A stretch of 64,000 nt of DNA from Desulfomonilia bacterium. Its GTDB lineage: Bacteria > Desulfobacterota > Desulfomonilia > UBA1062. This document shows, one piece after another, positions 8,479 to 19,500 of the stretch (positions are counted from its first letter, which is position 1; each line of letters starts with the position of its first letter). The stretch lies in NCBI GenBank assembly GCA_036567785.1, contig DATCTV010000030.1, forward strand, positions 62,001-126,000, read 5' to 3'. The position numbers and the translations under genes were made by a program. The notes under the pieces are model-generated. The model searched no databases, was not told the origin of the DNA, and saw only the letters and a list, made by a program, of their open reading frames with translations.

Positions 8479-9419
8479 ACAAGCCTTTGCTCAGCGTAAA
8501 AGATATTAGAAAATCATACACGATAAGCTCCGGCCTTTTCAGGACCTCGGGCACGGTAAAGGCGGTTGACGGGGTTGACCTCGATATTTATCCCGATGAA
8601 ACGCTGGGTCTTGTAGGTGAGAGCGGATGCGGCAAGTCCACCCTTTCAAGGCTGATACTGCTGCTTGAGAGACCTGACAGCGGGCAAATCACTTTTTCCG
8701 GCAGGGATGCACTGCGCGCAAATGCCCGGGAGCTCAAAGAAATCAGAAGGAGCATGCAGGTAATATTCCAGGACCCTTTCGGTTCGCTCAATCCCCGCAA
8801 AAAAATTCTCTCGATCATAGAGGAACCGATTCGCATTCACAGGATGTTCCCGAAATCAGAAATCAGGGACAGGGCATTCTCGCTGATGGAGATGGTAGGT
8901 CTCGGCAGGCATATGGCGGACCGCTACCCCCATGAATTTTCAGGCGGCCAGCGCCAGAGGATATGCATAGCCCGTGCGCTGGCAATAAATCCAAGGCTCG
9001 TAATCTGCGATGAGCCGGTAAGCTCTCTTGACGTGTCAATACAGGCGCAGGTGCTCAATCTGCTGACCGATCTGAAGGAGCGTATGGGCCTTTCCTACCT
9101 GTTTATCTCTCATGATCTTTCCGTTGTGGGGTATCTGTCCGACAGGGTGGCCGTAATGTATATGGGCAGAATTGTTGAATTTTCTTCAGCAGAGGATATC
9201 TTTGAAAGGCCGCTTCATCCCTATACCCGATGTCTGCTTGATGCAGTGCCTTCCATCAGGAACCGGGGGAAGAGGCCTGCCATAAAAGATACATCTGTAA
9301 TGAACTTGACTGGCTGTGATTTTTTTTCCAGATGCCCGTATGCAACCGGCCGCTGCAGGGATGAAAAACCGGAACTCGAAGAAAAATCTCCGGGTCACCG
9401 TGTTTCGTGTTTTCTGTAA
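8475..9419 (+). CDS. oppF: oligopeptide/dipeptide ABC transporter ATPase, OppF type
   Basis: 314 residues from the chosen TTG at 8475, which has GGAGG 5 nt upstream and overlaps the OppD stop by 4 nt; a GTG at 8460 is the longer alternative. Walker A GESGCGKST, signature FSGGQRQR, Walker B LVICDEPVSSLD and a short C-terminal extension ending in a Cys-containing motif (FFSRCPYATGRC) identify the OppF/DppF branch. It would pair with the upstream OppD-type ATPase to energise a peptide-type permease encoded elsewhere. It converges on the minus-strand small gene at 9440 with about 20 nt between. Confidence 0.85.
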   Translation: MNKPLLSVKDIRKSYTISSGLFRTSGTVKAVDGVDLDIYPDETLGLVGESGCGKSTLSRLILLLERPDSGQITFSGRDALRANARELKEIRRSMQVIFQDPFGSLNPRKKILSIIEEPIRIHRMFPKSEIRDRAFSLMEMVGLGRHMADRYPHEFSGGQRQRICIARALAINPRLVICDEPVSSLDVSIQAQVLNLLTDLKERMGLSYLFISHDLSVVGYLSDRVAVMYMGRIVEFSSAEDIFERPLHPYTRCLLDAVPSIRNRGKRPAIKDTSVMNLTGCDFFSRCPYATGRCRDEKPELEEKSPGHRVSCFL

Positions 9420-9439
9420 GACGCGCCTGAAGGCCGGTC

Positions 9440-9712
9440 TTATCTGTCAGGAAGACCTGAAGTGGGGATCGGATTCACGGGTTTTGTAAAGTCGCCGCCT
9501 CTCTTGTCCCTGTCCCTCTTTCTTTCCTGCAGAAGGAACAGGACTGTTGCTGAAGTGGCTTTGACATGAGCAAAAATGTCTTCCAGCGACTTGTAATCGG
9601 CATGTTTGGTCAGCGCTTCCTGAAGATCCGCCATGCACTTTGAAAGCGTTTCTTCATGCAGTTCATGCTTTCTCTGTACCATTACCTTTTTGGCATCGTC
9701 TTCAATACTCAT
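9440..9712 (-). CDS. small charged helical protein, unknown function
   Basis: A 90-residue, highly charged, probably all-helical protein (long Glu/Lys-rich stretch about 1-68) with a polar tail. A good ribosome-binding site (AGGGGGG) precedes the ATG. It follows the GAPDH-like gene by 38 nt on the same strand and could be the last gene of that unit. No signal peptide, Cys motif or recognised domain. Cytoplasmic, function unknown. Confidence 0.6.
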   Translation of the reverse strand: MSIEDDAKKVMVQRKHELHEETLSKCMADLQEALTKHADYKSLEDIFAHVKATSATVLFLLQERKRDRDKRGGDFTKPVNPIPTSGLPDR

Positions 9713-9750
9713 AATCCCCCCTTTTATCCGAGAGTATATTAAGATTATTT

Positions 9751-11520
9751 CTAACAGGCCCGGGTCTTTTCCATGATTTCAAGGATATCGATGCTGTGTT
9801 CGATGGTCTTGAGGGTGGCATTCAGGTTCTCGATCTCCCCTGCATACTTTTCGACAGTAGCACTGTCAGTCTCTCTGGCCATATCCTTCTTGATCTTTGA
9901 TTTCAATCCCCTGAAATAGGATACCTCTTTATCCGACATGGAAAGGATCCTGGGCACCTCTGTCTGTGAACCCGATGTGGTCTCTCTTAAAAATTCAATA
10001 ATGTCGGGTGATTCCGACCTTGTCAGGCCATGCTGCATATCGGTATCCATAAACTGGATGTCGTTATAATAAAATCCCAGAACACTGCGTATCAACCGAG
10101 CCCTCGATTTGCACAGAAGAGGCAGGTATTCCTTTTCAAACTTCTCCAGAAGAACGTTTATCTTTATCTCGTATTCCCGCTCTTCGTCACTGTGGTCGCT
10201 CAGGAAATACCCGTTTATTTCGGGAAGGAACAGATCATGATATGACATGAGCGCCATTAAGATAATGAAGTCGGCGACAACATTACCGTTTGTCGTGCAT
10301 GAACTTGTAGATATGGCCCCGCCCCTTGAAATAATTTCCTGAGGGGCCTTGACAAACCAGTCTGTCCCGAAGATTCCCGGTATGTTGGTAATGGCTTCGA
10401 ATTTTACTCCTTTCTTCCTGACTTCATTGACGAACTCCCTGTCTCTGTAAACGAGACCTGCAGCCTTGACATTCGGAAGCATGGCGCCATAGACGAAACC
10501 GTATTCATTATCCTCATAGAAAGAGAATTTAATATAGTCGGGTGTGCTTACATTCATGAATTCCGGAGGGAAATTCACAAGGACTGTCTCTCCTTCGACC
10601 TCTTTTATCGTCTGGGGCTGAGAGGGCATGAATTTTACATAAGGTGAAAACATTTCATTTGATGAAATTATTTCTGTTATCCGTTTGAAGAGCGAACTGA
10701 ATTTCCGGGAAGCCTTCGAGAATTCATATTTCTTGAAATCAAACAGGGGCCGCTTCAGTGTGAGGCCTGTCCTGAACAGGGTTCCTGTGGGGCTGTAATT
10801 TCTGGTGCACAAGACGCTGATTGTATACTGCTTGGAAAACAGTCTTTTTTCCCATCCCTTTGCAGGTGCGGACTCGACAAAGGCCAGGGCGTAGTCCTTC
10901 TCATGGCATTTGGTAAGCCATTTTTTCATGGAGTCTGCTTTCTTGGCCGTATCGCCCACGCATGAAAGCAGTACATTGGCGCCGAGATCGCTGCTCAAGT
11001 CCAGAACCCTGTCCATTATAGCCTCGGCAGAAAGCTCTCCGAAACGGACATTGACATGCCTTATCGTCAAAAGCTCCGTGTTCCTGTCTGAAGACAGGAT
11101 CCTTATTGCAGGCAGCCCCTCTTCGGTTTCAACGATTTCCTGTCTGGAAAACGGGATTATATGCCTTCTCTGAGGTTCTTCATCCAGCTTCTGTTCGACA
11201 TAGCGGGTTCTCAATTCAAATTTGCCGTCAGACTTTGTACGGAATACCGGATGCCCGTTCTTGTCGTAGCCTTCAAGTATCTTGCTTTTCTCGCTCCTGA
11301 GGACTCCGGCCAGAAGCTGCTGAACAGTAGGTATATCAGCGGTGAACGCACCGAACACTATATCTATCCAGACATCATCGGATTTGAGGCTGCCCTCAGC
11401 CGATCTTTTGAGGATACTATCGTTATTTTCTACAGATGCATAGATAGCCTGAAGACCCATCCTGCCGTTTGCGCCCCTTATAGCGACCTTTATTACCGGG
11501 ACATTGTGTCGGTTTTCCAT
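9751..11520 (-). CDS. large GAPDH-like protein with unusual motif order
   Basis: 589 residues from ATG 11520, chosen over an upstream in-frame start because GGAGG lies just before it. The N-terminus has a Rossmann-type start (RGANGRMG, about residues 11-18) and a following stretch resembling the GAPDH NAD domain. A perfect GAPDH catalytic motif SCTTN occurs at residues 407-411 (Cys408), not near residue 150 as usual. A DNEYG motif (337-341), resembling the canonical C-terminal DNEWG, comes before the Cys rather than about 160 residues after it. A His 35 residues after Cys408 could be the base (27 in the canonical neighbour). The C-terminal ~180 residues are helical and charged. A normal gap is 3 kb upstream on the same strand, so this is a divergent paralogue; activity and substrate are unknown. 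Lies downstream of a CarB-like gene. Confidence 0.6.
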   Translation of the reverse strand: MENRHNVPVIKVAIRGANGRMGLQAIYASVENNDSILKRSAEGSLKSDDVWIDIVFGAFTADIPTVQQLLAGVLRSEKSKILEGYDKNGHPVFRTKSDGKFELRTRYVEQKLDEEPQRRHIIPFSRQEIVETEEGLPAIRILSSDRNTELLTIRHVNVRFGELSAEAIMDRVLDLSSDLGANVLLSCVGDTAKKADSMKKWLTKCHEKDYALAFVESAPAKGWEKRLFSKQYTISVLCTRNYSPTGTLFRTGLTLKRPLFDFKKYEFSKASRKFSSLFKRITEIISSNEMFSPYVKFMPSQPQTIKEVEGETVLVNFPPEFMNVSTPDYIKFSFYEDNEYGFVYGAMLPNVKAAGLVYRDREFVNEVRKKGVKFEAITNIPGIFGTDWFVKAPQEIISRGGAISTSSCTTNGNVVADFIILMALMSYHDLFLPEINGYFLSDHSDEEREYEIKINVLLEKFEKEYLPLLCKSRARLIRSVLGFYYNDIQFMDTDMQHGLTRSESPDIIEFLRETTSGSQTEVPRILSMSDKEVSYFRGLKSKIKKDMARETDSATVEKYAGEIENLNATLKTIEHSIDILEIMEKTRAC

Positions 11521-11645
11521 ATGAAACCTCCAGTAAGGACTGTTTATCAAGAGAAGACATTTATATCAAATGCCACGGCTGCTATGCAACAGTAAGCATT
11601 TCCGTGAGAATTAAAAAATCATGCCCTCTTCTCACCGGGAGCGTG

Positions 11646-14549
11646 TTAACCTCTTATGGGTTTTAAGGGTTCCGATGTGTTCGCCTGAGCCTCTATACCC
11701 TTTACTGCTGCTATTGCGCCTGCAATTGTTGTAACGTAAGGAACCCGGTATGCGATTGCAGCCTTTCTGATATAAGAATCGTCATGCCTGGACAGCCTGC
11801 CGCTCGGCGTGTTTATGATAAGGCTGTACTCGCCGTTCTTGATGTCGTCGACTATATTGGGCCTTCCTTCGTAGACCTTGAGCACGATGGCGGCATTAAT
11901 GCCGTTTTCATTCAGGTATCCGGCAGTACCCTTAGTCGCGCATATTTCAAATCCGAGAGCCTTGAGCTTACGGGCAGTATCAAGCAGTTTCAACCTGTCA
12001 TTTCTGGAAACGGTAATCAGCACTTTTCCTTTTTCAGGAAGACCGAAACCGGATGCTTCGAGCGCCCGTGAGAAAGCAAGACCGAAATTGTCCGCTATGC
12101 CAAGGGATTGACCTGTAGAACGCATTTCAGGCCCCAGAAGAGGGTCAACACCGGCAAATACGTCAAATGAGAATACAGCTTCCCTTACACCGTAATGATT
12201 GAGTTCAGGCTCGACTATTCCCATATCTTTAATCTTGATCCCGGACATGGCCTTTATGGCGCATTCCACCATCGGGACACCGGTCACTTTTGATATCAGC
12301 GGAACCGTCCTCGATGCCCTCAAGGATATTCCGAGGCAATAAACATTTTTCTCGTGAACGGCAAACTGCGCATTCATGAATCCCGTCACGCCCAGGTATT
12401 TTGCAATGCCGGATACATATTCACGGATTTCAACAAGGTTCTCTTTCGAGATGTTGATGGGAGGCACCACACATGCTGCGTCACCGGTATGTATGCCTGC
12501 ATGCTCGACGTGTTCGACTATAGCGGGAATCAATATATCCGTCCCGTCACATACGGCATCGACCTGGGCCATGAAACCACCTTCAGGAAATTTCTCGACA
12601 AATACGGGAAATACTGCATCCTGAATATGTTTTTCCAGCGACTTTATATCATTGATTATAACATTTAAGCGGCCATCCGGTGCTTCGGTCTCAGGCAGTA
12701 TAATCACGGGAAAACCCGTTTTATTTGCGGCAGACACCAGCTCAGCAGCGTTCCTAGCCGGCATGGCCTGAGGAATCGGCAGCTTTATCATCTTTGCGAT
12801 TTCGGCTAGCCCCTGTCTGCTTTCAGCCTTGATGGCCTTTTCGGGCCGTGTTCCCAGAATCCTGATCCCTGCCGAATCAAGCTTTGCGGCAATCTCCTGG
12901 GCATACATTCCTCCCGTCTGCCAGATAAGACCCCGGGGTGAGCGTTTAATGCTTATTCCGGCTATGCTTTCAAAATCAAGTGGACTGATTATCGTATCAA
13001 TACCGGTACCCGGAACCGATGCGATGCCGTAAGGATTCGAGTCCACCGCTATCACATCGATTCCCATCGATTTAACAGCATTGGCCGCTTCGAAGCTCAT
13101 GGCTGAAAGCTCCTGTCCCTCGCCGATCCTTGAAGGGCCGCTGCAGATGATCATGACCGGACCGTCGTCTGATTGTTCATATTTTTCAATTACGTGTGTT
13201 TTTTGGGAAGCCGTGGATTTCATCTTTTCAATGAAGAACGGTTTTATTTTTGTAAGTTCCGCGATTATTGAGGCATCAAAGCCTTTATTGAGCAATTGAC
13301 GGATTATCGACAGTCTCCCGCCGGCAGGCTCAGAAAGAAGCTGGATGAGATCATCTGTTTCAAGCCCCTCATATTCATCATGGCCGAGTTCCTGGGAGCG
13401 CATGGCATTAAGGAAGGCCTCGGTGAAATCAGAACCGATGCCTATCGAAGCTCCCGTTGACTGCATCCTTGTATTGAGCCTGCCATCAGCACCCTCAAAC
13501 TTGTCGAACTGGAAAACCGGTATCCTTACTGCTGTTGTTTCCGGGGACGGTATTGAATCAAGATTCTGCTCTTTTAATGAAACACCTGCTGCGCACCTTG
13601 CCGCGGCCTGGGCCAGATTGATCCCTGTTGCGGCTGCAGCGAAGGCACTCGAACGTGAATAGCGAGGGTTGATTTCCAGCACGAGCAGTCTTTCGGTGTG
13701 TTCTTCATAACCGAACTGAATATTTGCGGTCCCTTTTATACCCAGTTCGGATGCAAGAACTGATGATATTTCATCCATCTTTTCCCTTATCTTTTCCGGG
13801 ATTGTCTGCATTGGAATCACTGCGACCGCATCACCCGAGTGAATACCCATCTGATCAAGGTTTTCCCTGAAAATGACTGTGACGGCATGCCCTTTGTTGT
13901 CGCACAGCACCTCGGTTTCAAGCTTCTCCCAGCCAAACAGCGATTCTTCTATCATGACGGGTGAGGATGCACCGGTAATGCTTCCTGCAACCACCCGAAG
14001 ATCTTCGACATTGTATACGAGCGATGTCCGGCCGGCGCCTGCTGATGAAGGCCTTACTACAACGGGATATCCGAATAGTGAAGCCTGCCTTTCCGCTTCA
14101 TCGATGCTAAGTGCAAGCGCGGACCTTGGCATGAGGATGCCCAGGCGCGAAAGCTTTTCCTTGAGCAGCATCCTGTCGCTGAAGGTTTTTATTGCCTCAA
14201 TGCCCGATCCCATTATTTGAATGCCGTCAAGGGCGTTTTTCTGGTGAAGCTCTATGGCGAGAGACAGCGCAGGCGCGCCTCCAAACGCCGGCAGAAGGTA
14301 TCCGGGTTTCTCCGTCTTTATTATATCGATGATGGAGACGGCCTTGATCGGGGCCACATATGTTCTCGCAGCATAAGTCAATAATCCGGCAGGATTGGCA
14401 TCAATGGCTATAACATCGAACCCGGATTTCTTTAATGTTAATGCAGCAGTTGCAGCAGCAAAATCAAGCTCGCTGCCATGGCCTATTCTTACAGGTCCGG
14501 GGCCTATTATCAGCACCCTGCCCGGTCTGCTATCTAACGGCATAAACAC
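11646..14549 (-). CDS. CarB-like protein (carbamoyl-phosphate synthase large-chain homologue), degenerate
   Basis: 967 residues with the duplicated ATP-grasp layout of CarB plus a C-terminal MGS-like domain (about 845-960), against about 1070 in typical CarB. The first half keeps the Mg/ATP residues (IQF..., LEINPR.SRSSA). In the second half the usual LEVNPRASRTVP reads LGISLRASRTVP: the metal-ligand Glu and Asn are Gly740 and Ser742. The RPS arginine of the second ATP site is Leu618. The oligomerisation region is also short: the usual GFSD and CAAEFEA segments between the halves are missing. The second reaction, phosphorylation of carbamate, is therefore doubtful. No carA lies nearby. It could be a repurposed paralogue rather than the housekeeping enzyme; a normal carAB may sit elsewhere. 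A GAPDH-like gene follows 125 nt downstream. Confidence 0.75.
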   Translation of the reverse strand: MFMPLDSRPGRVLIIGPGPVRIGHGSELDFAAATAALTLKKSGFDVIAIDANPAGLLTYAARTYVAPIKAVSIIDIIKTEKPGYLLPAFGGAPALSLAIELHQKNALDGIQIMGSGIEAIKTFSDRMLLKEKLSRLGILMPRSALALSIDEAERQASLFGYPVVVRPSSAGAGRTSLVYNVEDLRVVAGSITGASSPVMIEESLFGWEKLETEVLCDNKGHAVTVIFRENLDQMGIHSGDAVAVIPMQTIPEKIREKMDEISSVLASELGIKGTANIQFGYEEHTERLLVLEINPRYSRSSAFAAAATGINLAQAAARCAAGVSLKEQNLDSIPSPETTAVRIPVFQFDKFEGADGRLNTRMQSTGASIGIGSDFTEAFLNAMRSQELGHDEYEGLETDDLIQLLSEPAGGRLSIIRQLLNKGFDASIIAELTKIKPFFIEKMKSTASQKTHVIEKYEQSDDGPVMIICSGPSRIGEGQELSAMSFEAANAVKSMGIDVIAVDSNPYGIASVPGTGIDTIISPLDFESIAGISIKRSPRGLIWQTGGMYAQEIAAKLDSAGIRILGTRPEKAIKAESRQGLAEIAKMIKLPIPQAMPARNAAELVSAANKTGFPVIILPETEAPDGRLNVIINDIKSLEKHIQDAVFPVFVEKFPEGGFMAQVDAVCDGTDILIPAIVEHVEHAGIHTGDAACVVPPINISKENLVEIREYVSGIAKYLGVTGFMNAQFAVHEKNVYCLGISLRASRTVPLISKVTGVPMVECAIKAMSGIKIKDMGIVEPELNHYGVREAVFSFDVFAGVDPLLGPEMRSTGQSLGIADNFGLAFSRALEASGFGLPEKGKVLITVSRNDRLKLLDTARKLKALGFEICATKGTAGYLNENGINAAIVLKVYEGRPNIVDDIKNGEYSLIINTPSGRLSRHDDSYIRKAAIAYRVPYVTTIAGAIAAVKGIEAQANTSEPLKPIRG

Positions 14550-14633
14550 CTCTTAAATATTTTGAAAAAGGAAGGCTGAATCTTAAATGACACGTGTGTT
14601 TTTAGTCAAGGAATAACATGAAGGGATTCGAAG

Positions 14634-14658
14634 GCAGCCCCTTATAGCAAGGGGCTGC
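14634..14658 (-). terminator. strong hairpin after gap
   Basis: GCAGCCCCTT (14634-14643), loop ATAGC, AAGGGGCTGC (14649-14658): a perfect 10-bp GC-rich stem 15 nt beyond the gap stop on the minus strand. No U-run follows on that strand, so read-through into the CarB-like gene is possible. Confidence 0.55.
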
Positions 14659-14673
14659 ACATATATATATGAT

Positions 14674-16264
<1,591 letters not shown>

Positions 16265-16468
16265 ACACACCTCCGTTTTACTGTCTTTCACCGAACACTT
16301 TTGAAAATTGTACTGCATCTTCTAATAATACCGGCGGCCACTCCGTCAAGACCAAACTTGGCCTGTGAATGATAAAAATTACAATCGGCAATATGAGGCA
16401 AAACCTGAAAGGGTATTTTTATATATATGCTTCTTGCATATAATTTAACCGGACTGTATGTTCATTAT

Positions 16469-17767
16469 ATGAAAAAGGTCCTGATCATGTTTGCCTTAAT
16501 CCTGGCATGGACATCTGATGTTTTTGCAGTTGGCTATGAGAAGGAACATGAGATATCAAAGGATGTTGATGCATATCTCGAAGCGGAAGGCTATATCCTT
16601 CATGATTCGGAAGCTGCGTGGATAGTTCAGTCCCTTGCTGATCAACTGTCGGATCACATAAAAGACCGTCTCTACAACATCAAGGTCCAGATCGTCAAAG
16701 ATCCTTCCATCAATGCCTTTGCCATCACGGACGGTCATATCTATATCAATTCGGGAACGCTCCTGTTTGTTAAAGACATGGACGAACTTGCAGCTGTAAT
16801 GGCGCATGAAATGGGTCACTGCCAGTTGAGGCACATACCGAATTCCATGGACAATCAGACAAAGATTACGGCCGCCTCGGTTATCGGTATGATTCTTGGC
16901 GCCGTCGTTACAGTTGCCAATCCCGCTATCGGAAGCGCCATACTCATGTCGTCATTGGGCGGCGCGCAGAACATGAGCCTTGCGTATACCAGGATGCAGG
17001 AAAAAGAAGCGGATGAATTCGCCAGGCGCCTTATGAAGGAATCAAACATGGACCCCTCAGCAATGGCGCGGTTTCTGATAAGGCTGAGAACATATACAGA
17101 TGCATCAAATATTCCTCAGTATATGCTGACGCACCCGTATACTCAGGACAGGATCGCGGCAGTTGGAGAGGACCCGTCACCGCCTCGTCCCGATTCCAGA
17201 TACTGGCTTCTATATTCAACGGTTATTGGCGGTCTCATGAATGAAAAGGAAATCAAGATCCGTTCAGCAGGCATGCCTGAAGTGTATCTCAATCTGGCTC
17301 TGGGGATTTCGAATGCAAGAAACGGCAGGTTCAAGGAGTCTCTGGCTGATCTTCAGAATAATGATCTGCCTCAGGCAAGGGGATGGATAGGCGTGGACTA
17401 TTATTACCTTAACGAAAAGGAAAAGGCATATCCTTATCTGAAGTCTGACTCGAGGAATCCCGTTGCGGCTGCTGCGCTGGCGGACATTATGCTTGAAAAG
17501 GGACAGTATGATGAAGCAATAGCGATACTGCTGCCCTTCTCGTCACAGAGTCCGCGAGCCGCATACACACTCGGGGTGCTCTATGAAAAAAAAGGCAAGG
17601 AAGGACTTTCCCATTTTTCTTTTGCAAAGTACTTTCTCGCTGCAGGCAACATAGGCGCATGTATGCACCATGTGAACATGGCGCTCATGGATAAGACTCT
17701 TGACGATGACACAAAAAGCCAGATCAAGGCAATGAAGGATACGGTCTCCAAATTCGGAAAACCCTAG
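16469..17767 (+). CDS. periplasmic M48 metalloprotease with TPR region (BepA-like)
   Basis: 432 residues from ATG 16469, the start that puts a good Sec signal at the N-terminus (about 1-20); an upstream in-frame ATG at 16427 would break it. HEMGH in AHEMGHCQLRH is the zinc site of M48 peptidases, with the third ligand probably in EKEADEFA. After the catalytic domain (about 30-240) the C-terminal part has helical repeats typical of BepA/YfgC, a periplasmic protease and chaperone of outer-membrane protein assembly. TATAAT at 16439-16444 could be its -10 element. Converges on the Helicase_C_3 gene with 2 nt between. Confidence 0.85.
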   Translation: MKKVLIMFALILAWTSDVFAVGYEKEHEISKDVDAYLEAEGYILHDSEAAWIVQSLADQLSDHIKDRLYNIKVQIVKDPSINAFAITDGHIYINSGTLLFVKDMDELAAVMAHEMGHCQLRHIPNSMDNQTKITAASVIGMILGAVVTVANPAIGSAILMSSLGGAQNMSLAYTRMQEKEADEFARRLMKESNMDPSAMARFLIRLRTYTDASNIPQYMLTHPYTQDRIAAVGEDPSPPRPDSRYWLLYSTVIGGLMNEKEIKIRSAGMPEVYLNLALGISNARNGRFKESLADLQNNDLPQARGWIGVDYYYLNEKEKAYPYLKSDSRNPVAAAALADIMLEKGQYDEAIAILLPFSSQSPRAAYTLGVLYEKKGKEGLSHFSFAKYFLAAGNIGACMHHVNMALMDKTLDDDTKSQIKAMKDTVSKFGKP

Positions 17768-17769
17768 CC

Positions 17770-19500
17770 TCACTCCTGTTTCAGAACAGCCCTGATTTTT
17801 GCGATTTCGAAGGTCTCCGCCGCGCCGCTGTCTTCATTTATAGCTTCCATGAAGCCTGAACCGGAACGTATATAGATATTTATCGGACTGATCCTGTGCG
17901 CCACTGCCTCTCCATAACCCTGTTTCGGATAAAAGATTATGATATCCCTGCCCTCGTTGATTACAGACTCCAGCATTTCTATACCCTTGTTACCGTAGGG
18001 TAGGGGGATGACCATGCCGTACGGGTATAATCCGCCTCTGGTGAAGGATGATCTTGCCTTTCTGGCGGGTTTAATCGGAAGGAGCCTTCCCCATGCGAGT
18101 TCGGAATCTTCGGATATCTTCTCATGTTCGACAAGCACCCCTCTCTTTTCAAGGAGCGCCTCCATCTCCCTTTCATAGTTATCGGGAATCCTGAATATTC
18201 CGGGCTGCAATTCTTCGAGGCCGTGAGGGATTTTTTCCTTGTCGGATGACAGAAGGAATGTCCCTCTTATTATGCGGGCGCAGGAAATCGTTCCGGTCCA
18301 TGCAGATATTGTCTTAATAATGTTATCGGGCATGGTATGCTTTGAGATTCTGTCGAGGAACGTCCCGATCTTTTCAGCTGTCCAGGAGAAACCGATTGCC
18401 CTTAAAACCGATTGTCTGGTGATGCGATATATGCTTACGACATCAGCCCTTACGAGTTCGGCTATTTCACCGATGTTCAGGTGATCTGACAGGTTGAAGT
18501 CCTTTGGGACTATGATCTCCATATTTGGCTGGATTATTACCTCGTCTTTCCATTCATATGTGCCGTTTCCTATCTCGTTACTGTCAAATGCCTTGTATAC
18601 CCGATCATCAAGCCTGATATATTTTCCGGAACTGTCTTCCCTGAAAATTCCGATTTCGATCCATTCGTTTAAAAGCCTTTTTGATATTTCGAATATCTCC
18701 TCGATAGGAGGGGTTATTCTGGCGAGGCTTATTATGATGATGCGCTCAATGATGGATTTTAAAAAGGTCTTGTCTGAAATAACCGTGTATATTTCGCCGT
18801 CGATTCCGTAAGGTCTGCAGGAATTGATAAAGCGCCACAGTTTATATCTGAGATCACCTTCGGATGCTATGGCTTCGGAGATTCTTTCCCTGACTGTAAT
18901 CTCGCCGTTTGTTTCTTTCAGGCATCCCAGTGATGAAAGTTCCCAGTAAATCTGCCTGATGTCCATTATCGAGTCCAGTTTCTCTTCAAGCTGAGTCCAT
19001 CCTTTCTTGAATGGCTCCAGTCCGACCCTGCACTTAAGTCCAAGCGTTTTAAGTGCATTGATCATCAGTATATGCTTCCATGTTTCAGGTACACGGTCTT
19101 CTCTGAAAGAGAGATCGCTGGGGGAACTGCATTCGATATCTGCACGCGCCCTGGTGACCATTGAAGGGAAAAGTATTATGGGGTCTCTGCCCGTAAGGCC
19201 GCCCTGAAATACCATGCCTTTTCTGCCGAGGCCTGTAAGGACCTCGCGTGCCTTATTGATGTCGTCTTTGTATATCCTGGAGAAAACAATCCAGTCCATT
19301 TCTCCGCCCGATATGCAGATATCGGCAACCATCATTTTTTCCCGTGTTGTCAGTCCTTCATATATGGCATTTATCTTTGACGGTTCATTAAGGTCAGTCA
19401 CAAGGCCCGATGCATCGCTTGAATGCCCCAGTATGTTCCTGGAAATCTGACCGGCAGTTTGTGTTGGTATTCCTGCTATGAGTTCATGTGTTGATGTCAT
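17770..19500 (-). CDS. Helicase_C_3-like partner of XPB helicase
   Basis: 576 residues. The central-to-C-terminal part (about 320-420) contains the sequence pattern of the helicase-associated family found next to XPB helicases in bacteria: IIQPNMEIIVP, IAELVRADVVSIYRITRQS, and a following EKIGTFLDRIS stretch. The N-terminal half looks like winged-helix or helical DNA-binding modules (MMVADICISGGEMDW, and similar). No Walker motifs. The start overlaps the end of the XPB gene by 17 nt, so the two are cotranscribed and probably function together, presumably as a DNA-repair complex. Its biochemical role is not known. Confidence 0.75.
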   Translation of the reverse strand: MTSTHELIAGIPTQTAGQISRNILGHSSDASGLVTDLNEPSKINAIYEGLTTREKMMVADICISGGEMDWIVFSRIYKDDINKAREVLTGLGRKGMVFQGGLTGRDPIILFPSMVTRARADIECSSPSDLSFREDRVPETWKHILMINALKTLGLKCRVGLEPFKKGWTQLEEKLDSIMDIRQIYWELSSLGCLKETNGEITVRERISEAIASEGDLRYKLWRFINSCRPYGIDGEIYTVISDKTFLKSIIERIIIISLARITPPIEEIFEISKRLLNEWIEIGIFREDSSGKYIRLDDRVYKAFDSNEIGNGTYEWKDEVIIQPNMEIIVPKDFNLSDHLNIGEIAELVRADVVSIYRITRQSVLRAIGFSWTAEKIGTFLDRISKHTMPDNIIKTISAWTGTISCARIIRGTFLLSSDKEKIPHGLEELQPGIFRIPDNYEREMEALLEKRGVLVEHEKISEDSELAWGRLLPIKPARKARSSFTRGGLYPYGMVIPLPYGNKGIEMLESVINEGRDIIIFYPKQGYGEAVAHRISPINIYIRSGSGFMEAINEDSGAAETFEIAKIRAVLKQE

